NCBI GenBank assembly: GCA_964448045.1
Contig: CAYUVF010000010.1
Location: 1-64,000 of the forward strand
Source of the DNA: CAYUVF01 sp964448045
GTDB lineage: Bacteria > Bacteroidota > Rhodothermia > Rhodothermales > Salinibacteraceae
Reading direction: 5' to 3'
Length of the DNA: 64,000 nucleotides
Under the pieces are notes generated by a model. The model was given only the letters and a program-made list of their open reading frames with translations. It was not told the DNA's origin and made no database searches. Of this stretch, positions 16,887-26,463 are shown in pieces (the stretch's first letter is position 1; the number at the start of each line of letters is the position of its first letter). The position numbers and the translations under genes were made by a program.

Positions 16887-17237
16887 TTACTCGCCCACGT
16901 CCCACGTTAGAATATCCTCCTCGGATTTCTCCTTCGTTTCCCACTCCTCGGCGTTTTCCATCGGCGGCGACTTTTCCGTGATGTTGTAGCCCAGCTCGCG
17001 CCACTGGTTGGCCAAGTACTCGTTCCACTGGATGTAGTGCTCGTACTCCGGGGGCAACTCATCATCCGGATAGATGGCTTCCACGGGACAGACGGGCACG
17101 CACGCATTGCAATCGATGCATTCATCCGGCTGGATGGTGAGAAAGTTGGGCCCTTCATAAAAGCAATCGACCGGGCAGACTTCGACGCAGTCGGTGTACT
17201 TGCAGTTGATGCAGGGTTCGGTAACGACGTAAGGCAT
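16887..17237 (-). CDS. fdxA: 7Fe ferredoxin ([3Fe-4S][4Fe-4S])
   Basis: A 116-residue soluble electron carrier of the Azotobacter ferredoxin I type. It begins MPYVVTEPCINCKYTDCVEVCPVDCF and continues with CIDCNACVPVCPVEAI, which together supply the cysteines for one [3Fe-4S] and one [4Fe-4S] cluster. The segment after residue 60, WNEYLANQWRELGYNITEKSPP, is the usual C-terminal extension of this family. The ATG at 17237 is chosen because family members start at MPYVV. The tail is acidic. It is transcribed divergently from mgsA. Confidence 0.95.
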   Translation of the reverse strand: MPYVVTEPCINCKYTDCVEVCPVDCFYEGPNFLTIQPDECIDCNACVPVCPVEAIYPDDELPPEYEHYIQWNEYLANQWRELGYNITEKSPPMENAEEWETKEKSEEDILTWDVGE

Positions 17238-17439
17238 GAAACAGAGTCCGTTGGGAGTGGAGCTGGTCGCCGAAGCGACAGCGGCGAGAGTCAATCCGCT
17301 AATGTAATAGCCAGCATCTGACGTGCAGTTCCAGCAGGGGGCGGCGTAGATGAAACGGGCCGGTGAACATGCTCACGGGGACGGGGTTGCAGAGTACAAA
17401 TGCGGTCCCACCCTGCTCTCCACGATTCCCTATGCCGCC

Positions 17440-17856
17440 ATGACGCCGCCGACGCTCGCACTCATTGCCCACGACGGCAAGAAGGCCGATCTGATTTCCT
17501 TTGCGCATCAGCATGCCGAGACGCTTGCGCGCTTCCGGCTCGTCGCCACCGGCACGACGGGCAAGATGCTTCAGGACCAGCTGGGGCTGGACGTGCACCG
17601 CTACCTCTCCGGTCCGCTGGGCGGCGATGTGCAGATTGCCGCGCGCATCGTGGAGGAGGAGATCTGCGGCGTCCTCTTCTTCGTCGATCCGCTCGATAAG
17701 CATCCGCACGAGCCGGACATCCAGACGCTCCTGCGCGCCTGCAACGTCCACAACGTCCCGCTGGCCACCAACGCCGCCACCGCCCGCCTCCTCATCGCGC
17801 CCGCCACCGCCGACACGGCGCTTTCTGCAGCAAGCGGGGCCGGGGCAAAGGCGTAA
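17440..17856 (+). CDS. mgsA: Methylglyoxal synthase
   Basis: This enzyme converts dihydroxyacetone phosphate to methylglyoxal and phosphate, a bypass that relieves sugar-phosphate build-up. It is 138 residues from the ATG at 17440, matching the family. Diagnostic motifs are the start IALIAHD-like segment (LALIAHDGKKADL), VATGTTGKMLQDQLGL, the GPLGGDVQIAARI segment with the catalytic aspartate, and FVDPLDKHPHEPDIQTLLR followed by NVPLATNAATA. An in-frame ATG at 17350 would add 30 residues without family support. It is a single gene between fdxA (divergent) and ruvB (convergent). Confidence 0.95.
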   Translation: MTPPTLALIAHDGKKADLISFAHQHAETLARFRLVATGTTGKMLQDQLGLDVHRYLSGPLGGDVQIAARIVEEEICGVLFFVDPLDKHPHEPDIQTLLRACNVHNVPLATNAATARLLIAPATADTALSAASGAGAKA

Positions 17857-18068
17857 AACAAAAGGCGCCCGGCGGGTCGACTGGATGAGCACCGGCATTC
17901 TGGGCTGCAGGGACCTCTATTTGCAGCTGATACTTGCAGCTGATCAGTACATCAACGGGTCCATGCAACGCATCCTATATCCGACCCCTGATCGACGTTG
18001 AAGAAGCAGCCCGTGCTGAATTTTAATCCTCTCCGTGAGGCCAACGGGGAGGAGGGAGCCGACGCAGA

Positions 18069-19103
18069 TCACGAATCAAACAGACGGCCGGTGTCGGACG
18101 GCGGCTGCACGTCGAAGTGGGTGTAGGCCCGTTTCAGGGCGATGCGCCCGCGGGGCGTGCGTTCCATGAAGCCTTCCTGGATCAGGTACGGCTCGTAGAC
18201 CTCCTCGATGGTGCCCGCGTCCTCGCCGACGGATACGGCCAGGTTCTTCAGCCCCGTCGGTCCCCCGCCGAAGTTCTCGATGAGCGTCAGCAGGATGCGC
18301 GTGTCCATATCGTCGAGGCCTTCTTCGTCGACTTCGAGCGCGTTGAGCGCGCGGTCGGCGATTTTGCGGGTAATCTGGCCGTCCCCTTCGACCTCAGCGA
18401 AGTCGCGCGTGCGGCGCAGCAGCCGGTTCGCCACGCGCGGCGTGCCCCGGCTGCGGCGAGCGATTTCGTAGGCGCCGTCTTCGGTCGTCTCCACATCCAG
18501 GATGCGCGCCGAGCGCTCGGTGATCTGCTGGAGCAGCTCCGCCGTGTAGTAGTCGTAGCGGAAATCAATGCCGAAGCGGGCGCGCAGCGGGGCCGTCAGC
18601 AGGCCCTTGCGTGTTGTTGCGCCCACGAGTGTGAACGGCGGCAGTGTAATCTGCACGGTGCGGGCGTTCGGACCGCTGTCGATCACGATGTCGATCCGGT
18701 AGTCCTCCATGGCCGAGTAGAGGTACTCCTCGACGACCGAGCTGAGGCGGTGAATCTCGTCGATGAAGAGTACGTCGCCCTCCTCCAGATTCGTCAGCAC
18801 GCCGGCAATATCGGCCGGTTTTTCGAGCACCGGCCCGCTGCTGGTGCGGATACGCGCGCCCATTTCCTCGGCGATAATGTATGCCAGCGTCGTCTTGCCG
18901 AGACCCGGCGGCCCGGAGAGCAGCACGTGATCCAGCGTTTCGCCGCGCTGCAGTGCCGCTGTCATGAAGACGTTTAAGTTTTGCTTGATCTTCTCTTGGC
19001 CGATGAACTCATCGAGCGACTGCGGTCGCAGCATCTTCTCGATGTCGTTCTCGGAGGGCTTGGCCTGCGGTTGGATGGCGTCGGGGCGAGGCGAATCAGA
19101 CAT
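18069..19103 (-). CDS. ruvB: Holliday junction helicase RuvB
   Basis: This is the motor ATPase of the RuvAB branch-migration complex. It is 344 residues from the ATG at 19103. Features are LRPQSLDEFIGQEKIKQNLNVF at the N-terminus, Walker A GPPGLGKTTLA, Walker B FIDEIHRLS, sensor segments PPFTLVGATTRKGLL and RFGIDFRYDYY, and the C-terminal winged helix ending in EPYLIQEGFMERTPRGRIAL. All catalytic residues are present. It is not accompanied by ruvA or ruvC here and is read divergently from rpoN across a 269-bp spacer. Confidence 0.97.
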   Translation of the reverse strand: MSDSPRPDAIQPQAKPSENDIEKMLRPQSLDEFIGQEKIKQNLNVFMTAALQRGETLDHVLLSGPPGLGKTTLAYIIAEEMGARIRTSSGPVLEKPADIAGVLTNLEEGDVLFIDEIHRLSSVVEEYLYSAMEDYRIDIVIDSGPNARTVQITLPPFTLVGATTRKGLLTAPLRARFGIDFRYDYYTAELLQQITERSARILDVETTEDGAYEIARRSRGTPRVANRLLRRTRDFAEVEGDGQITRKIADRALNALEVDEEGLDDMDTRILLTLIENFGGGPTGLKNLAVSVGEDAGTIEEVYEPYLIQEGFMERTPRGRIALKRAYTHFDVQPPSDTGRLFDS

Positions 19104-19248
19104 AGGCAGGTGCGATCGGGAAATATCAAGGGGCTGCAGCCCAGGAAGGCTCCGTTGCTTCAAGCGCAGACGCGGGTTAGGGTTTCATGCGCGGTGGGAC
19201 CGCCGCGTCCCTTCCGATCGAAAAATAACGCCCCATTGATCCGCGCCA

Positions 19249-19261
19249 GTTGATAATCAAC
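19249..19261. promoter_or_regulatory. Palindrome between ruvB and rpoN
   Basis: GTTGATAATCAAC is a perfect 6-bp inverted repeat with a single central base, in the divergent spacer between ruvB and rpoN. It could be an operator for either gene. No regulator is encoded nearby, and chance is possible. Confidence 0.25.
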
Positions 19262-19372
19262 GCCGGGTACTCTACGTTTAGGAACGATGATTGCTTGTGA
19301 CTTCGCGTCAACCCCTCTGCCTCGTTTCGTTGCGGCGCCGTTCGGTTGTCGCAAATGAGACCGGACCTTCCC

Positions 19373-20878
19373 ATGCTTGATCTCCAACAACAACAAAAGC
19401 TTCAGCAGAAACTCTCTCCGCAGCAGATCCAGTACATCAAGCTGCTGCAGCTCAACACGCTGGACCTTGAACAGCGCATCAAGGAGGAGCTGGAAGAGAA
19501 CCCGCTCCTGGAGGAAGGGCTCTCGGAAGAGGAGGAGCGCGAGGAGAAGATGGAAGCCGCCACGGCCGATGAGACCGAGAACGAGGTCGAGGTGGAAGAC
19601 ACCGAGGAAGAGTTCGACGTAGAGGACCTGCTCAATAACGCCGATGACCTCTACGGCTATAAGGCCAATCCTAACTACAGCGGCGGCGAGGACGAAGATC
19701 GCGACCGTCCGATGCCGGCCGAGTCGACCCTGGCCGAGCAGCTGCAGGACCAGCTCAGCTTCCTCAACCTCGACGACGCCGACCAGCTCGTGGCCGATCA
19801 GATTGTCGGGTCTATCGATGCGGACGGGTACCTGCGGCGGCCCGTGGAGTCCATCCTCGACGATATCATGTTTAACCACGGCGTTGAGCTGGAGGAGGAC
19901 GACGTGGAGCGCGTGCTGCGGCAGGTGCAGTCGCTCGATCCGGCCGGGATTGCGGCGCGCGATCTGCAGGAGTGCCTGCTGCTGCAACTCTACCGGATGA
20001 CCCCTGGCGTCGATGGGCGCGATACGGCCATCGAGATGCTGGAGGATCACTACGAGGCGTTTACGATGAAGCACTTCGGCAAGCTCAAGAAGCGTCTCGG
20101 CGTGGACGACCGCGAGCTGAAGGACGCCTTCGACCTCATCCAGCACCGCCTCGATCCGAAGCCCGGCGAAGGCACGATCTCGGCGCAGACGAACTATATC
20201 ACGCCCGATTTCACTGTCCGCTACGTCGACGACGATTTCGTCATCACGCTCAACGGCCGCAACGCGCCGAATCTGCACATCTCCAAGCACTACCGCCAGA
20301 TGCTGGAGAAGCTGCGAACGCAGAAGAAGAAAAAGAAGCAGGGGAAGAAGAAAGAAGTCGACGACGACACCAAGAAATTCCTGAAGAACAAGTTCGACTC
20401 GGCACGCTGGTTCATCAACTCCATCAATCAGCGGCGCCACACCATGTTTTTGGTGATGGATGCCATCGTGCAGTTGCAGGAAGACTTCTTTCTGCACGGC
20501 GAAGGCCACCTCAAGCCGATGATCCTGCAGGACGTGGCCGAGATCATCGACATGGACATCTCCACGGTCAGCCGCGTCGTCAACGGTAAGTACGTGCAGA
20601 CCGAGTTCGGCGTCTACGAGCTCAAGTACTTTTTCTCGGAGGGGTTGGAGACGGTCGACGGCGAGGAGGTCTCGAACAAAGAGGTGAAGGCCATCCTGCA
20701 GGACATCGTCGACAACGAGGATAAGACGAACCCGATGTCGGATCAAAAGCTGGCCGACGCGCTGGAGGAGAAAGGCTTCAAGATTGCGCGCCGGACCGTG
20801 TCCAAGTACCGGAAGCAGCTCGGCATCCCGGTAGCGCGCCTGCGCAAAGAGATCGTGCTGGATGAGGAGGAGGCCTGA
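19373..20878 (+). CDS. rpoN: RNA polymerase sigma-54 factor
   Basis: This is the alternative sigma factor for enhancer-dependent promoters (-24/-12). It is 501 residues from the ATG at 19373, which gives the standard MLDLQQQQKLQQKLSPQQIQYIKLLQ start of region I; an ATG at 19355 and a TTG at 19346 lie upstream in frame. A long acidic region II follows (about residues 45-110), unusually rich in Glu and Asp. A Lys-rich loop (QKKKKKQGKKK) interrupts the core-binding region near residue 320. The helix-turn-helix (QDVAEIIDMDISTVSRVVNGKYVQT) and the RpoN box (ARRTVSKYRKQLGIP) are intact near the C-terminus. No sigma-54 activator protein is encoded in the window. Confidence 0.96.
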   Translation: MLDLQQQQKLQQKLSPQQIQYIKLLQLNTLDLEQRIKEELEENPLLEEGLSEEEEREEKMEAATADETENEVEVEDTEEEFDVEDLLNNADDLYGYKANPNYSGGEDEDRDRPMPAESTLAEQLQDQLSFLNLDDADQLVADQIVGSIDADGYLRRPVESILDDIMFNHGVELEEDDVERVLRQVQSLDPAGIAARDLQECLLLQLYRMTPGVDGRDTAIEMLEDHYEAFTMKHFGKLKKRLGVDDRELKDAFDLIQHRLDPKPGEGTISAQTNYITPDFTVRYVDDDFVITLNGRNAPNLHISKHYRQMLEKLRTQKKKKKQGKKKEVDDDTKKFLKNKFDSARWFINSINQRRHTMFLVMDAIVQLQEDFFLHGEGHLKPMILQDVAEIIDMDISTVSRVVNGKYVQTEFGVYELKYFFSEGLETVDGEEVSNKEVKAILQDIVDNEDKTNPMSDQKLADALEEKGFKIARRTVSKYRKQLGIPVARLRKEIVLDEEEA

Positions 20879-20921
20879 TCGAGATCAGCTGGTCATCCGC
20901 TGATCCGCGGACTCCGGCGAG

Positions 20922-21728
20922 TCACCAGAGGCGTACCGAGAGGGTGATGCCGAAGACCCAGTCCACCCGGTCGCCCACGTCGCTGTTGAGCGGTACCTGT
21001 ATGAAGAGCCCCGGTTGCGCCCGTTCGAAGTTGAGCAAGAAGGTGCCCCCCGCGTGGTGCACTGTGCGGTCGTCGAAGCTGCCGCTGCCCGTTACCTGAG
21101 CGCGCCCGGTCGCGCCGAGGCCCCAGATAAAGCGTTCGCCCTCGCGCCACACCTGCAGTCCGTAGCGCCCGATGAGATCGGTCGCTGCGTCGTCGCTGGT
21201 ACCCACGGCCAGTTGCGGGCCGCCGCGCATCCGCAGGCTATAGACGCGCCAGAACATCCAGCGGTAGTTGAGTAGCGCCTGCGCTGTAAACAGGTTGGCG
21301 GCAAAGGCATCCCCACGGTCGGCATCACTGAGGGTGCCGAGGGTGGTCGCTGCGCTGGTGTCCGAGATGACAGGAATCCGCACGCCCAGCTCCAGCAGCA
21401 CCGGTGTCCGGTCGCCCGTGATATCGAGGCCGAGGTACGGGTTGCCGAGGACCGACTCGGACGCGGGCACCGCGTCGGCCGCATCCCGTGCGTAGCGTGC
21501 GATGGGGAGTTCGGCGGTGAGACCCATCCGCTCGGAGGTGAGGAATGTGCCGGCTACGAAAGCGGCTCCGGTGAAGGGGGCCAGCTCCTCCGAGCCGGGT
21601 CCATTCAGCGCGGGACGCAGCATCTCGACCGAGATGCGGTTTGGCGCGTACGGGCGCGTCCAGATCGGCTGGCCGAGGGCCTGCATCGACAGACCCAAAA
21701 AGACGAGGCTGAGCAGATACTTCTTCAT
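20922..21728 (-). CDS. Predicted outer-membrane beta-barrel protein, unknown function
   Basis: A 268-residue exported protein. It starts with a signal peptide (MKKYLLSLVFLGLSMQALGQ). The body alternates short polar and aromatic strands (YRWMFWRVYSLRMRGGPQLAVG, GRYGLQVWREGERFIWGLGATGRAQV) and ends in ITLSVRLW, an aromatic C-terminal strand as found in outer-membrane barrels. I do not recognise a specific family. Transport or structural roles are both possible. It is convergent with rpoN and divergent from the aminotransferase gene. Confidence 0.6.
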   Translation of the reverse strand: MKKYLLSLVFLGLSMQALGQPIWTRPYAPNRISVEMLRPALNGPGSEELAPFTGAAFVAGTFLTSERMGLTAELPIARYARDAADAVPASESVLGNPYLGLDITGDRTPVLLELGVRIPVISDTSAATTLGTLSDADRGDAFAANLFTAQALLNYRWMFWRVYSLRMRGGPQLAVGTSDDAATDLIGRYGLQVWREGERFIWGLGATGRAQVTGSGSFDDRTVHHAGGTFLLNFERAQPGLFIQVPLNSDVGDRVDWVFGITLSVRLW

Positions 21729-21942
21729 GAACTTAGGATAAAGGGCCCGGCAATATGCGAGATCAGACCAGAGATATGCGGCGACAAGAAGCTAACCTAA
21801 CAAGAAACCGGTGTGGGTTCAATTAATAATGCCCGATTCGAGCGGCCCATGCCCCGGAAAGATGCTTTTCTCAAGCACATATTCTAATTTGGTTACAACA
21901 AACCACCGAGAAGGTCCTGTTTTGGATCAATCCCCTTGCGCC

Positions 21943-23460
21943 ATGGAATTATCCGTCCCGTCCCGTATCGAACCGCTGGGCTCCCGCGCCGAACGCCGCG
22001 ATCAGCTCGAACGCCTCCGCACCGAGTTCATCGGCCTCGACACCACCTATCCACTGGCTGATGGATCAACGGCGCCCCGTACGTACCTCGACAGCGCTGC
22101 GTCGAACCTCCGCCTCACGGTGGCCGACGACATCGTGCGCCGCGCGCTCGCCCACTACGCCAACACGCACTCGCAGCTTCACTATGGCGCGCGCATCATG
22201 ACCGAGCTATACGAGCGCGCGCACGCCATTGTGAAAGATTTCGTGGGGGCCGATGACGACTTCACGGCCGTCTTCCACGGCACCGGCGTCACCGGCGGAC
22301 TCAACCGCATGGCACGGGTGCTGGCCGAGCGCCGCCCCGAGCGGGACGTGGTCATCTGCTCGATGATGGAGCACCATGCCAACGACCTGCCCCACCGCAA
22401 GCACGCGGGCGAAGTCGTCCACGTGCCGCTGGAGCACGACGCCGACGGCGAGGCCGGGCGCATCGACATGGACGCGCTCCGCGCGGCCATCAGCGAGCAC
22501 GCCGACCGGCTCAACTACGTTGCGGTCACAGCGGCATCGAACGTGACGGGTATCATCAACCCGGTGCACGAGATTGCCCGGCTGGCGCACGACGTGGGGG
22601 CGCTCATCGTGGTTGATGCAGCCCAGTCAGCCGCACATCTGCCACTGTCGGTCGTCAGTGGGAACGACGACGCGAATCTCGACGTGCTCTGCATGAGCGG
22701 GCACAAGATTTACGCGCCGGGAAGTCCGGGCGTGATCGTCGCACGGAAGGCGCTCTTCGAGGGGCTGGAGCCGCAGGAGGTGGGGGGCGGTATCGTCAGT
22801 TTCGTCGATGCCGAGCGCTACGAAATCGTCGACGATTTGCCCGAGCGCGAGGAAACGGGCACCCCCAATCTGCCGGGCGCGCTGGCCCTCGCCGCCACCC
22901 TCTACCTGATGGGCCGCATCGGGATGGACGTGATCGAGGAGGACGAGCGGCAGCTCACCCAGTACGCGTTGGAGCGCTTCACCGAGGTGCCCACGATGCA
23001 CCTCTACGGCTCGCACCGCCTCGAAGTAGCCGAGCGCATTGGCGTCGTCACGTTCAATCTGGAGGATCTGCCGCACGGGCTCGTCGCCGCTGCACTCAAC
23101 GATTACTTCGGCATCGCGATGCGCAACGAGTGCTTCTGCGCGCAGCCATTCGTCCGGCAGCTGTTGGGCCTGGCCGGGGCCGATGGCGTTGCGCCCGACA
23201 CGTGCGTCGATCCGGGTGCCCAGCGCATCGCCAACGGCATGGTGCGCGCCTCCTTCGGCCTCTACAACACCCGTACCGATGTCGATCGCGCCGTCGATGC
23301 GCTCACCCACATCGCCGATAACGCCGAGTTCTACCAGTCGAAGTACGACCCCGTGCTCGATGGCAGCGGCGACTGGATCCACCGCTCGTTCCGGTTCGAG
23401 GCTCATGAGGCCTTCTCCCTCGACGAAGAAGTGGATGCGTGGCTGGCGGAATCCAGCTGA
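21943..23460 (+). CDS. Class V aminotransferase (cysteine desulfurase-like)
   Basis: A 505-residue PLP enzyme from the ATG at 21943, chosen because upstream in-frame sequence is AT-rich and does not look coding. The fold-type I signature is complete: TYLDSAASNLR at the N-terminus, MMEHHANDLPHR, VTAASNVTGIINPVHEIARLAH, VVDAAQSAAHLPL, and the PLP lysine in LCMSGHKIYAPGSPGV. A cysteine-containing loop (MRNECFCAQPFVRQLLG) sits where SufS-like enzymes have the active cysteine. An extra C-terminal domain of about 60 residues (DWIHRSFRFEAHEAFSLDEEVDAWL) is present. It may be a desulfurase or a related lyase/epimerase. No suf or isc genes are adjacent. Confidence 0.8.
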   Translation: MELSVPSRIEPLGSRAERRDQLERLRTEFIGLDTTYPLADGSTAPRTYLDSAASNLRLTVADDIVRRALAHYANTHSQLHYGARIMTELYERAHAIVKDFVGADDDFTAVFHGTGVTGGLNRMARVLAERRPERDVVICSMMEHHANDLPHRKHAGEVVHVPLEHDADGEAGRIDMDALRAAISEHADRLNYVAVTAASNVTGIINPVHEIARLAHDVGALIVVDAAQSAAHLPLSVVSGNDDANLDVLCMSGHKIYAPGSPGVIVARKALFEGLEPQEVGGGIVSFVDAERYEIVDDLPEREETGTPNLPGALALAATLYLMGRIGMDVIEEDERQLTQYALERFTEVPTMHLYGSHRLEVAERIGVVTFNLEDLPHGLVAAALNDYFGIAMRNECFCAQPFVRQLLGLAGADGVAPDTCVDPGAQRIANGMVRASFGLYNTRTDVDRAVDALTHIADNAEFYQSKYDPVLDGSGDWIHRSFRFEAHEAFSLDEEVDAWLAESS

Positions 23461-23509
23461 TGACGGCCCGCCCCTGCCCCCGATTGCATCGTTGACTGCC
23501 CCCGTTGCT

Positions 23510-24880
23510 ATGCGTTTTCTCTGGATGGCCGGCTGGGTCCTGATTCTGCTGATGGCCGCCTGTAGTACCAGCGACCCCGCACAGGATGGACCCTCCGACG
23601 ACCCCGATGCCGATCGGTACGTGATGGCGGCCGACTACTCGGCCGAGCACCGTGGGGATGCCGTGCTCGTCTGGGAAGCGGGCGAAGTGGTGTTCGAGCG
23701 CTACCAGAACGGCTACGACGCCGGTCGGCCTCACATCTTGGCGAGTGGGACGAAAACGTTCAGCGGGGCCATGGCGCTTGCCGCCGTGAACGATGGGCTC
23801 TTCGCGCTCGACGACCGGGTCGCCCAGTTTATCCCAGCGTGGGAGGAGGATCCGCAAAAAGCGCAAATCACCATCCGCCAGCTCCTGCACCTCACGGCCG
23901 GGCTCGATACGCAGGTGGGTACGGCCCCTACGTTCGACGCTGCTATCGCTCAGCCCATCGTCCACGCGCCCGGCGAAGGCTTCCGGTACGGGCCGGCGGC
24001 GTTTCAGGTGTTTGGCGCGCTGGTGCAGCGTGCGCTCGATGGCGAAGATCCGGTCGCATACCTGCAGCGCCGCATTCTCACGCCCATCGGCGCCGAGGTG
24101 GGCGGATGGACGTACGTTGAGCAACGCGACCCGCAGTTGGCCGGAGGCGCCCGTTTCACAGCGCGCAATTGGCTCCGCTTTGGGCGGCTGCTGCTCCAGG
24201 ACGGGCGCTGGGCGGGCGAGGCAGTCCTTCCTGCAGACGCGCTGGAGGCGCTCGCGACGCCCACTGCGGCGAGCCCGGGCTACGGCCTGACCGTCTGGCT
24301 CAATACCGCCGTCGATCCCGATGCGCCCTTTTTCGAGCACGCGCCCCGGTCCCTCCAGCCCGATGGCCCGGATGGGATGATTTACAATGACGGCCCCCGC
24401 GATCTCTTCATGGCGGCGGGACTGTTCAACCAGCGCCTCTACGTGATTCCCTCGCGCGAGACGGTCGTCGTTCGCTTCGGCCGGGCCGATGCGACGTGGA
24501 GCGATGCCGCGTTCCTCGCCCGGCTGCTGGACGGCCGCACCTACGAGGGAGTCCCGCTGGCCGCGTTGCAGGCCGAAGATATCCGCGCGATGGCTCGCGT
24601 GCGCCTGACTCAGCTCGATGCGGCCCTCGATCTGACCGATGCGCAGGCGGATGCCCTCCGGCCCATCCTCGTGGAGCAGATGGAGGACGTAGCGGCTCTT
24701 CAACAAAAGCGCCGGGAGCAGGCCCCGCTGAGCCGGCGGCAGCGCCGGCGATGGATCCGCCAGCTTGCAGCGCTACAGCAGCGGACCGACCGGGCCGTCG
24801 AGGCTGTGCTCACGTCCGCACAGATCGAGCCGTACCGCGCCCTTCGTGCTCAGGAGCGCGAGAAGTGGCTCCAGCGCTAG
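23510..24880 (+). CDS. Serine hydrolase (beta-lactamase/PBP-like) lipoprotein with C-terminal Spy/CpxP-like helical tail
   Basis: A 456-residue exported lipoprotein. The signal MRFLWMAGWVLILLMAAC ends in a lipobox. The serine-hydrolase domain covers about residues 35-345, with the catalytic SxxK motif in ASGTKTFSGAMALAAVNDG, a RYGPAAFQV segment in the place of YxN, and LLHLTAGLDTQVG in between. From about residue 350 an unrelated charged helical region follows (LTDAQADALRPILVEQMEDVAALQQ, then LTSAQIEPYRALRAQE). It resembles the LTxxQ helices of Spy/CpxP periplasmic proteins. The fusion is unusual. It starts 49 bp after the aminotransferase and may share its transcript. Confidence 0.75.
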   Translation: MRFLWMAGWVLILLMAACSTSDPAQDGPSDDPDADRYVMAADYSAEHRGDAVLVWEAGEVVFERYQNGYDAGRPHILASGTKTFSGAMALAAVNDGLFALDDRVAQFIPAWEEDPQKAQITIRQLLHLTAGLDTQVGTAPTFDAAIAQPIVHAPGEGFRYGPAAFQVFGALVQRALDGEDPVAYLQRRILTPIGAEVGGWTYVEQRDPQLAGGARFTARNWLRFGRLLLQDGRWAGEAVLPADALEALATPTAASPGYGLTVWLNTAVDPDAPFFEHAPRSLQPDGPDGMIYNDGPRDLFMAAGLFNQRLYVIPSRETVVVRFGRADATWSDAAFLARLLDGRTYEGVPLAALQAEDIRAMARVRLTQLDAALDLTDAQADALRPILVEQMEDVAALQQKRREQAPLSRRQRRRWIRQLAALQQRTDRAVEAVLTSAQIEPYRALRAQEREKWLQR

Positions 24881-24921
24881 CGCGAGCGGCGGTAAGCTGC
24901 ATCCGGGGGCAGGTAGGTCGA

Positions 24922-26463
24922 TCATTCGGTGCCGGGAGACGACGTGGGAGAGGCTGCGCCCGAGATCGCCCGCCCGTCGATGGGCAGGCCGGTACGGGCC
25001 ATCGTCTGGGTAATCACTTCGAGCCAGCGATGAATCTGGGCGAAGACGAGGTAGCGATGAGTGGCGCGCCGCTCGGCGTTACGGCCCCAGATCTCGCGGT
25101 CCTTCCTGGCGGCCAGCATCATATTGAGCACCGACGCAATCTCCGTCGGATCGTTCGGATGCGTGACGCGATGGCCGTGCACGCCGTTCTTGACCTGCTC
25201 GCGGATTCCGGCGGCATTCGTGCCCAGGATCGGGGTGCGCTTCCACATGCCCTCGGTCACGGTCAGCCCGAAGCCTTCGCGGAGGGAGTTTTGCGCCACG
25301 ATGGTCGAGCAGCGCTGCAGCACGTTCACCATTAGCGCATTGTGCTTGCGTGAGGACATCGGCAGAGTCAGGATGGCGATGTCGCGTTGCAGCTCGGGGT
25401 CGAGGTCGAGCCACAGGTCACAGATCTCGCGGAAGACCTCCTGCCCCTCCGGGTCGTCGGACACCGATTCCGGGTCGGGGCCGGCGAGCACAAGACGCAT
25501 CAGGTCGAGGCGGCGCTGATGCTGGGCTGAGGGGGCATCGGAGCGGTCGTGGCGCTGGCGCTTCAGATCGGCAAATGCCTTCAGGAGGGGGGCAAAGCCC
25601 TTCAGCCGGTCCCAGCGCGAGATCTGGGTGACGATGGGGCGCACAAGCAGGCCGATGTCTTCGGGCTGGGTCGCCGGTGCGAAAGTGCCATCGGTCTGCA
25701 GGCGCTGGGCGGGCGCGTCGAAGGGCGGCGTCAGCAGCGGTTGGCCCGAGTCGGCCAGCGACGCGTTGTTGAGGATGCCGGTGAGCGTGTGGATGGAAAG
25801 CCCCCGGTTTTTGTAGCTGAGCGGGTCGATGGCCGGATGAATGATGTCGGCCCGCTCGTCGAGGAAGGGGGGCACGTACTCGTCGAGGGAGAACACGGCG
25901 CGGTCGTAGCGCTCGGTCCAGGGCTGGAGGAAGTCCCAGGCGGCCTGCGTGGCGGGAGTTGATTCGTCGAGACCGATGTGGCAGCGCCAGATGGACGAGA
26001 CATCCAACTCATCGCTCAGGAAGGCGCCCATTGCCAGCGGCTGCGGGTCGTGCACAACGAGGATGTCGTCCGGTCCCACATGCGCTTTCATCTCGTCGGC
26101 CAGTGTGCGGCTCACCGATTCGTAGAGCGCCCGGTCGTCGCGGCTCAGGTACGGGGCGCCCGCGCCATGCAGCAGGTTGTGGATGCGTTTGGTGAGCTCG
26201 AAGAAGCGCTCTTCGTCGCTATGGATGACGGCCCATTCGGTATCGACGCCCAGCTCGCGGAGCATCGACACGACCTTTGGGAGCATCTCGGCGACGCCGC
26301 CGCCCTGGGCGGTCGAGTTCACCATCCAGACGGTGCGTCCGTCCAGCGTTTCCACCGGCTCTTGGGACGAGCGGATGAGGTCCTGGACGGCGTACGTCAA
26401 ATGCGCATAGGCGTTGTAATCGTCCAGCGTCTTATTGGCTTGGACATCGACAATCTCAATCAT
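24922..26463 (-). CDS. treT: Trehalose synthase, GT4 glycosyltransferring type (TreT-like)
   Basis: A 513-residue cytosolic glycosyltransferase that probably joins NDP-glucose and glucose to make trehalose, a compatible solute. The start at 26463 gives MIEIVDVQANKTLDDY; 48 extra residues are possible upstream but look non-coding. The N-domain has WMVNSTAQGGGVAEMLPKVV (the glycine motif of the family), DILVVHDPQPLAMG and WRCHIGLDEST. The C-domain has ISRWDRLKGFAPLLKAF and the EGFGLTVTEGMWKRTPILGTNAAGIREQV nucleotide-sugar block. Trehalose phosphorylase-like members share this fold, so the reaction direction is inferred. It is convergent with the serine hydrolase gene. Confidence 0.82.
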   Translation of the reverse strand: MIEIVDVQANKTLDDYNAYAHLTYAVQDLIRSSQEPVETLDGRTVWMVNSTAQGGGVAEMLPKVVSMLRELGVDTEWAVIHSDEERFFELTKRIHNLLHGAGAPYLSRDDRALYESVSRTLADEMKAHVGPDDILVVHDPQPLAMGAFLSDELDVSSIWRCHIGLDESTPATQAAWDFLQPWTERYDRAVFSLDEYVPPFLDERADIIHPAIDPLSYKNRGLSIHTLTGILNNASLADSGQPLLTPPFDAPAQRLQTDGTFAPATQPEDIGLLVRPIVTQISRWDRLKGFAPLLKAFADLKRQRHDRSDAPSAQHQRRLDLMRLVLAGPDPESVSDDPEGQEVFREICDLWLDLDPELQRDIAILTLPMSSRKHNALMVNVLQRCSTIVAQNSLREGFGLTVTEGMWKRTPILGTNAAGIREQVKNGVHGHRVTHPNDPTEIASVLNMMLAARKDREIWGRNAERRATHRYLVFAQIHRWLEVITQTMARTGLPIDGRAISGAASPTSSPGTE

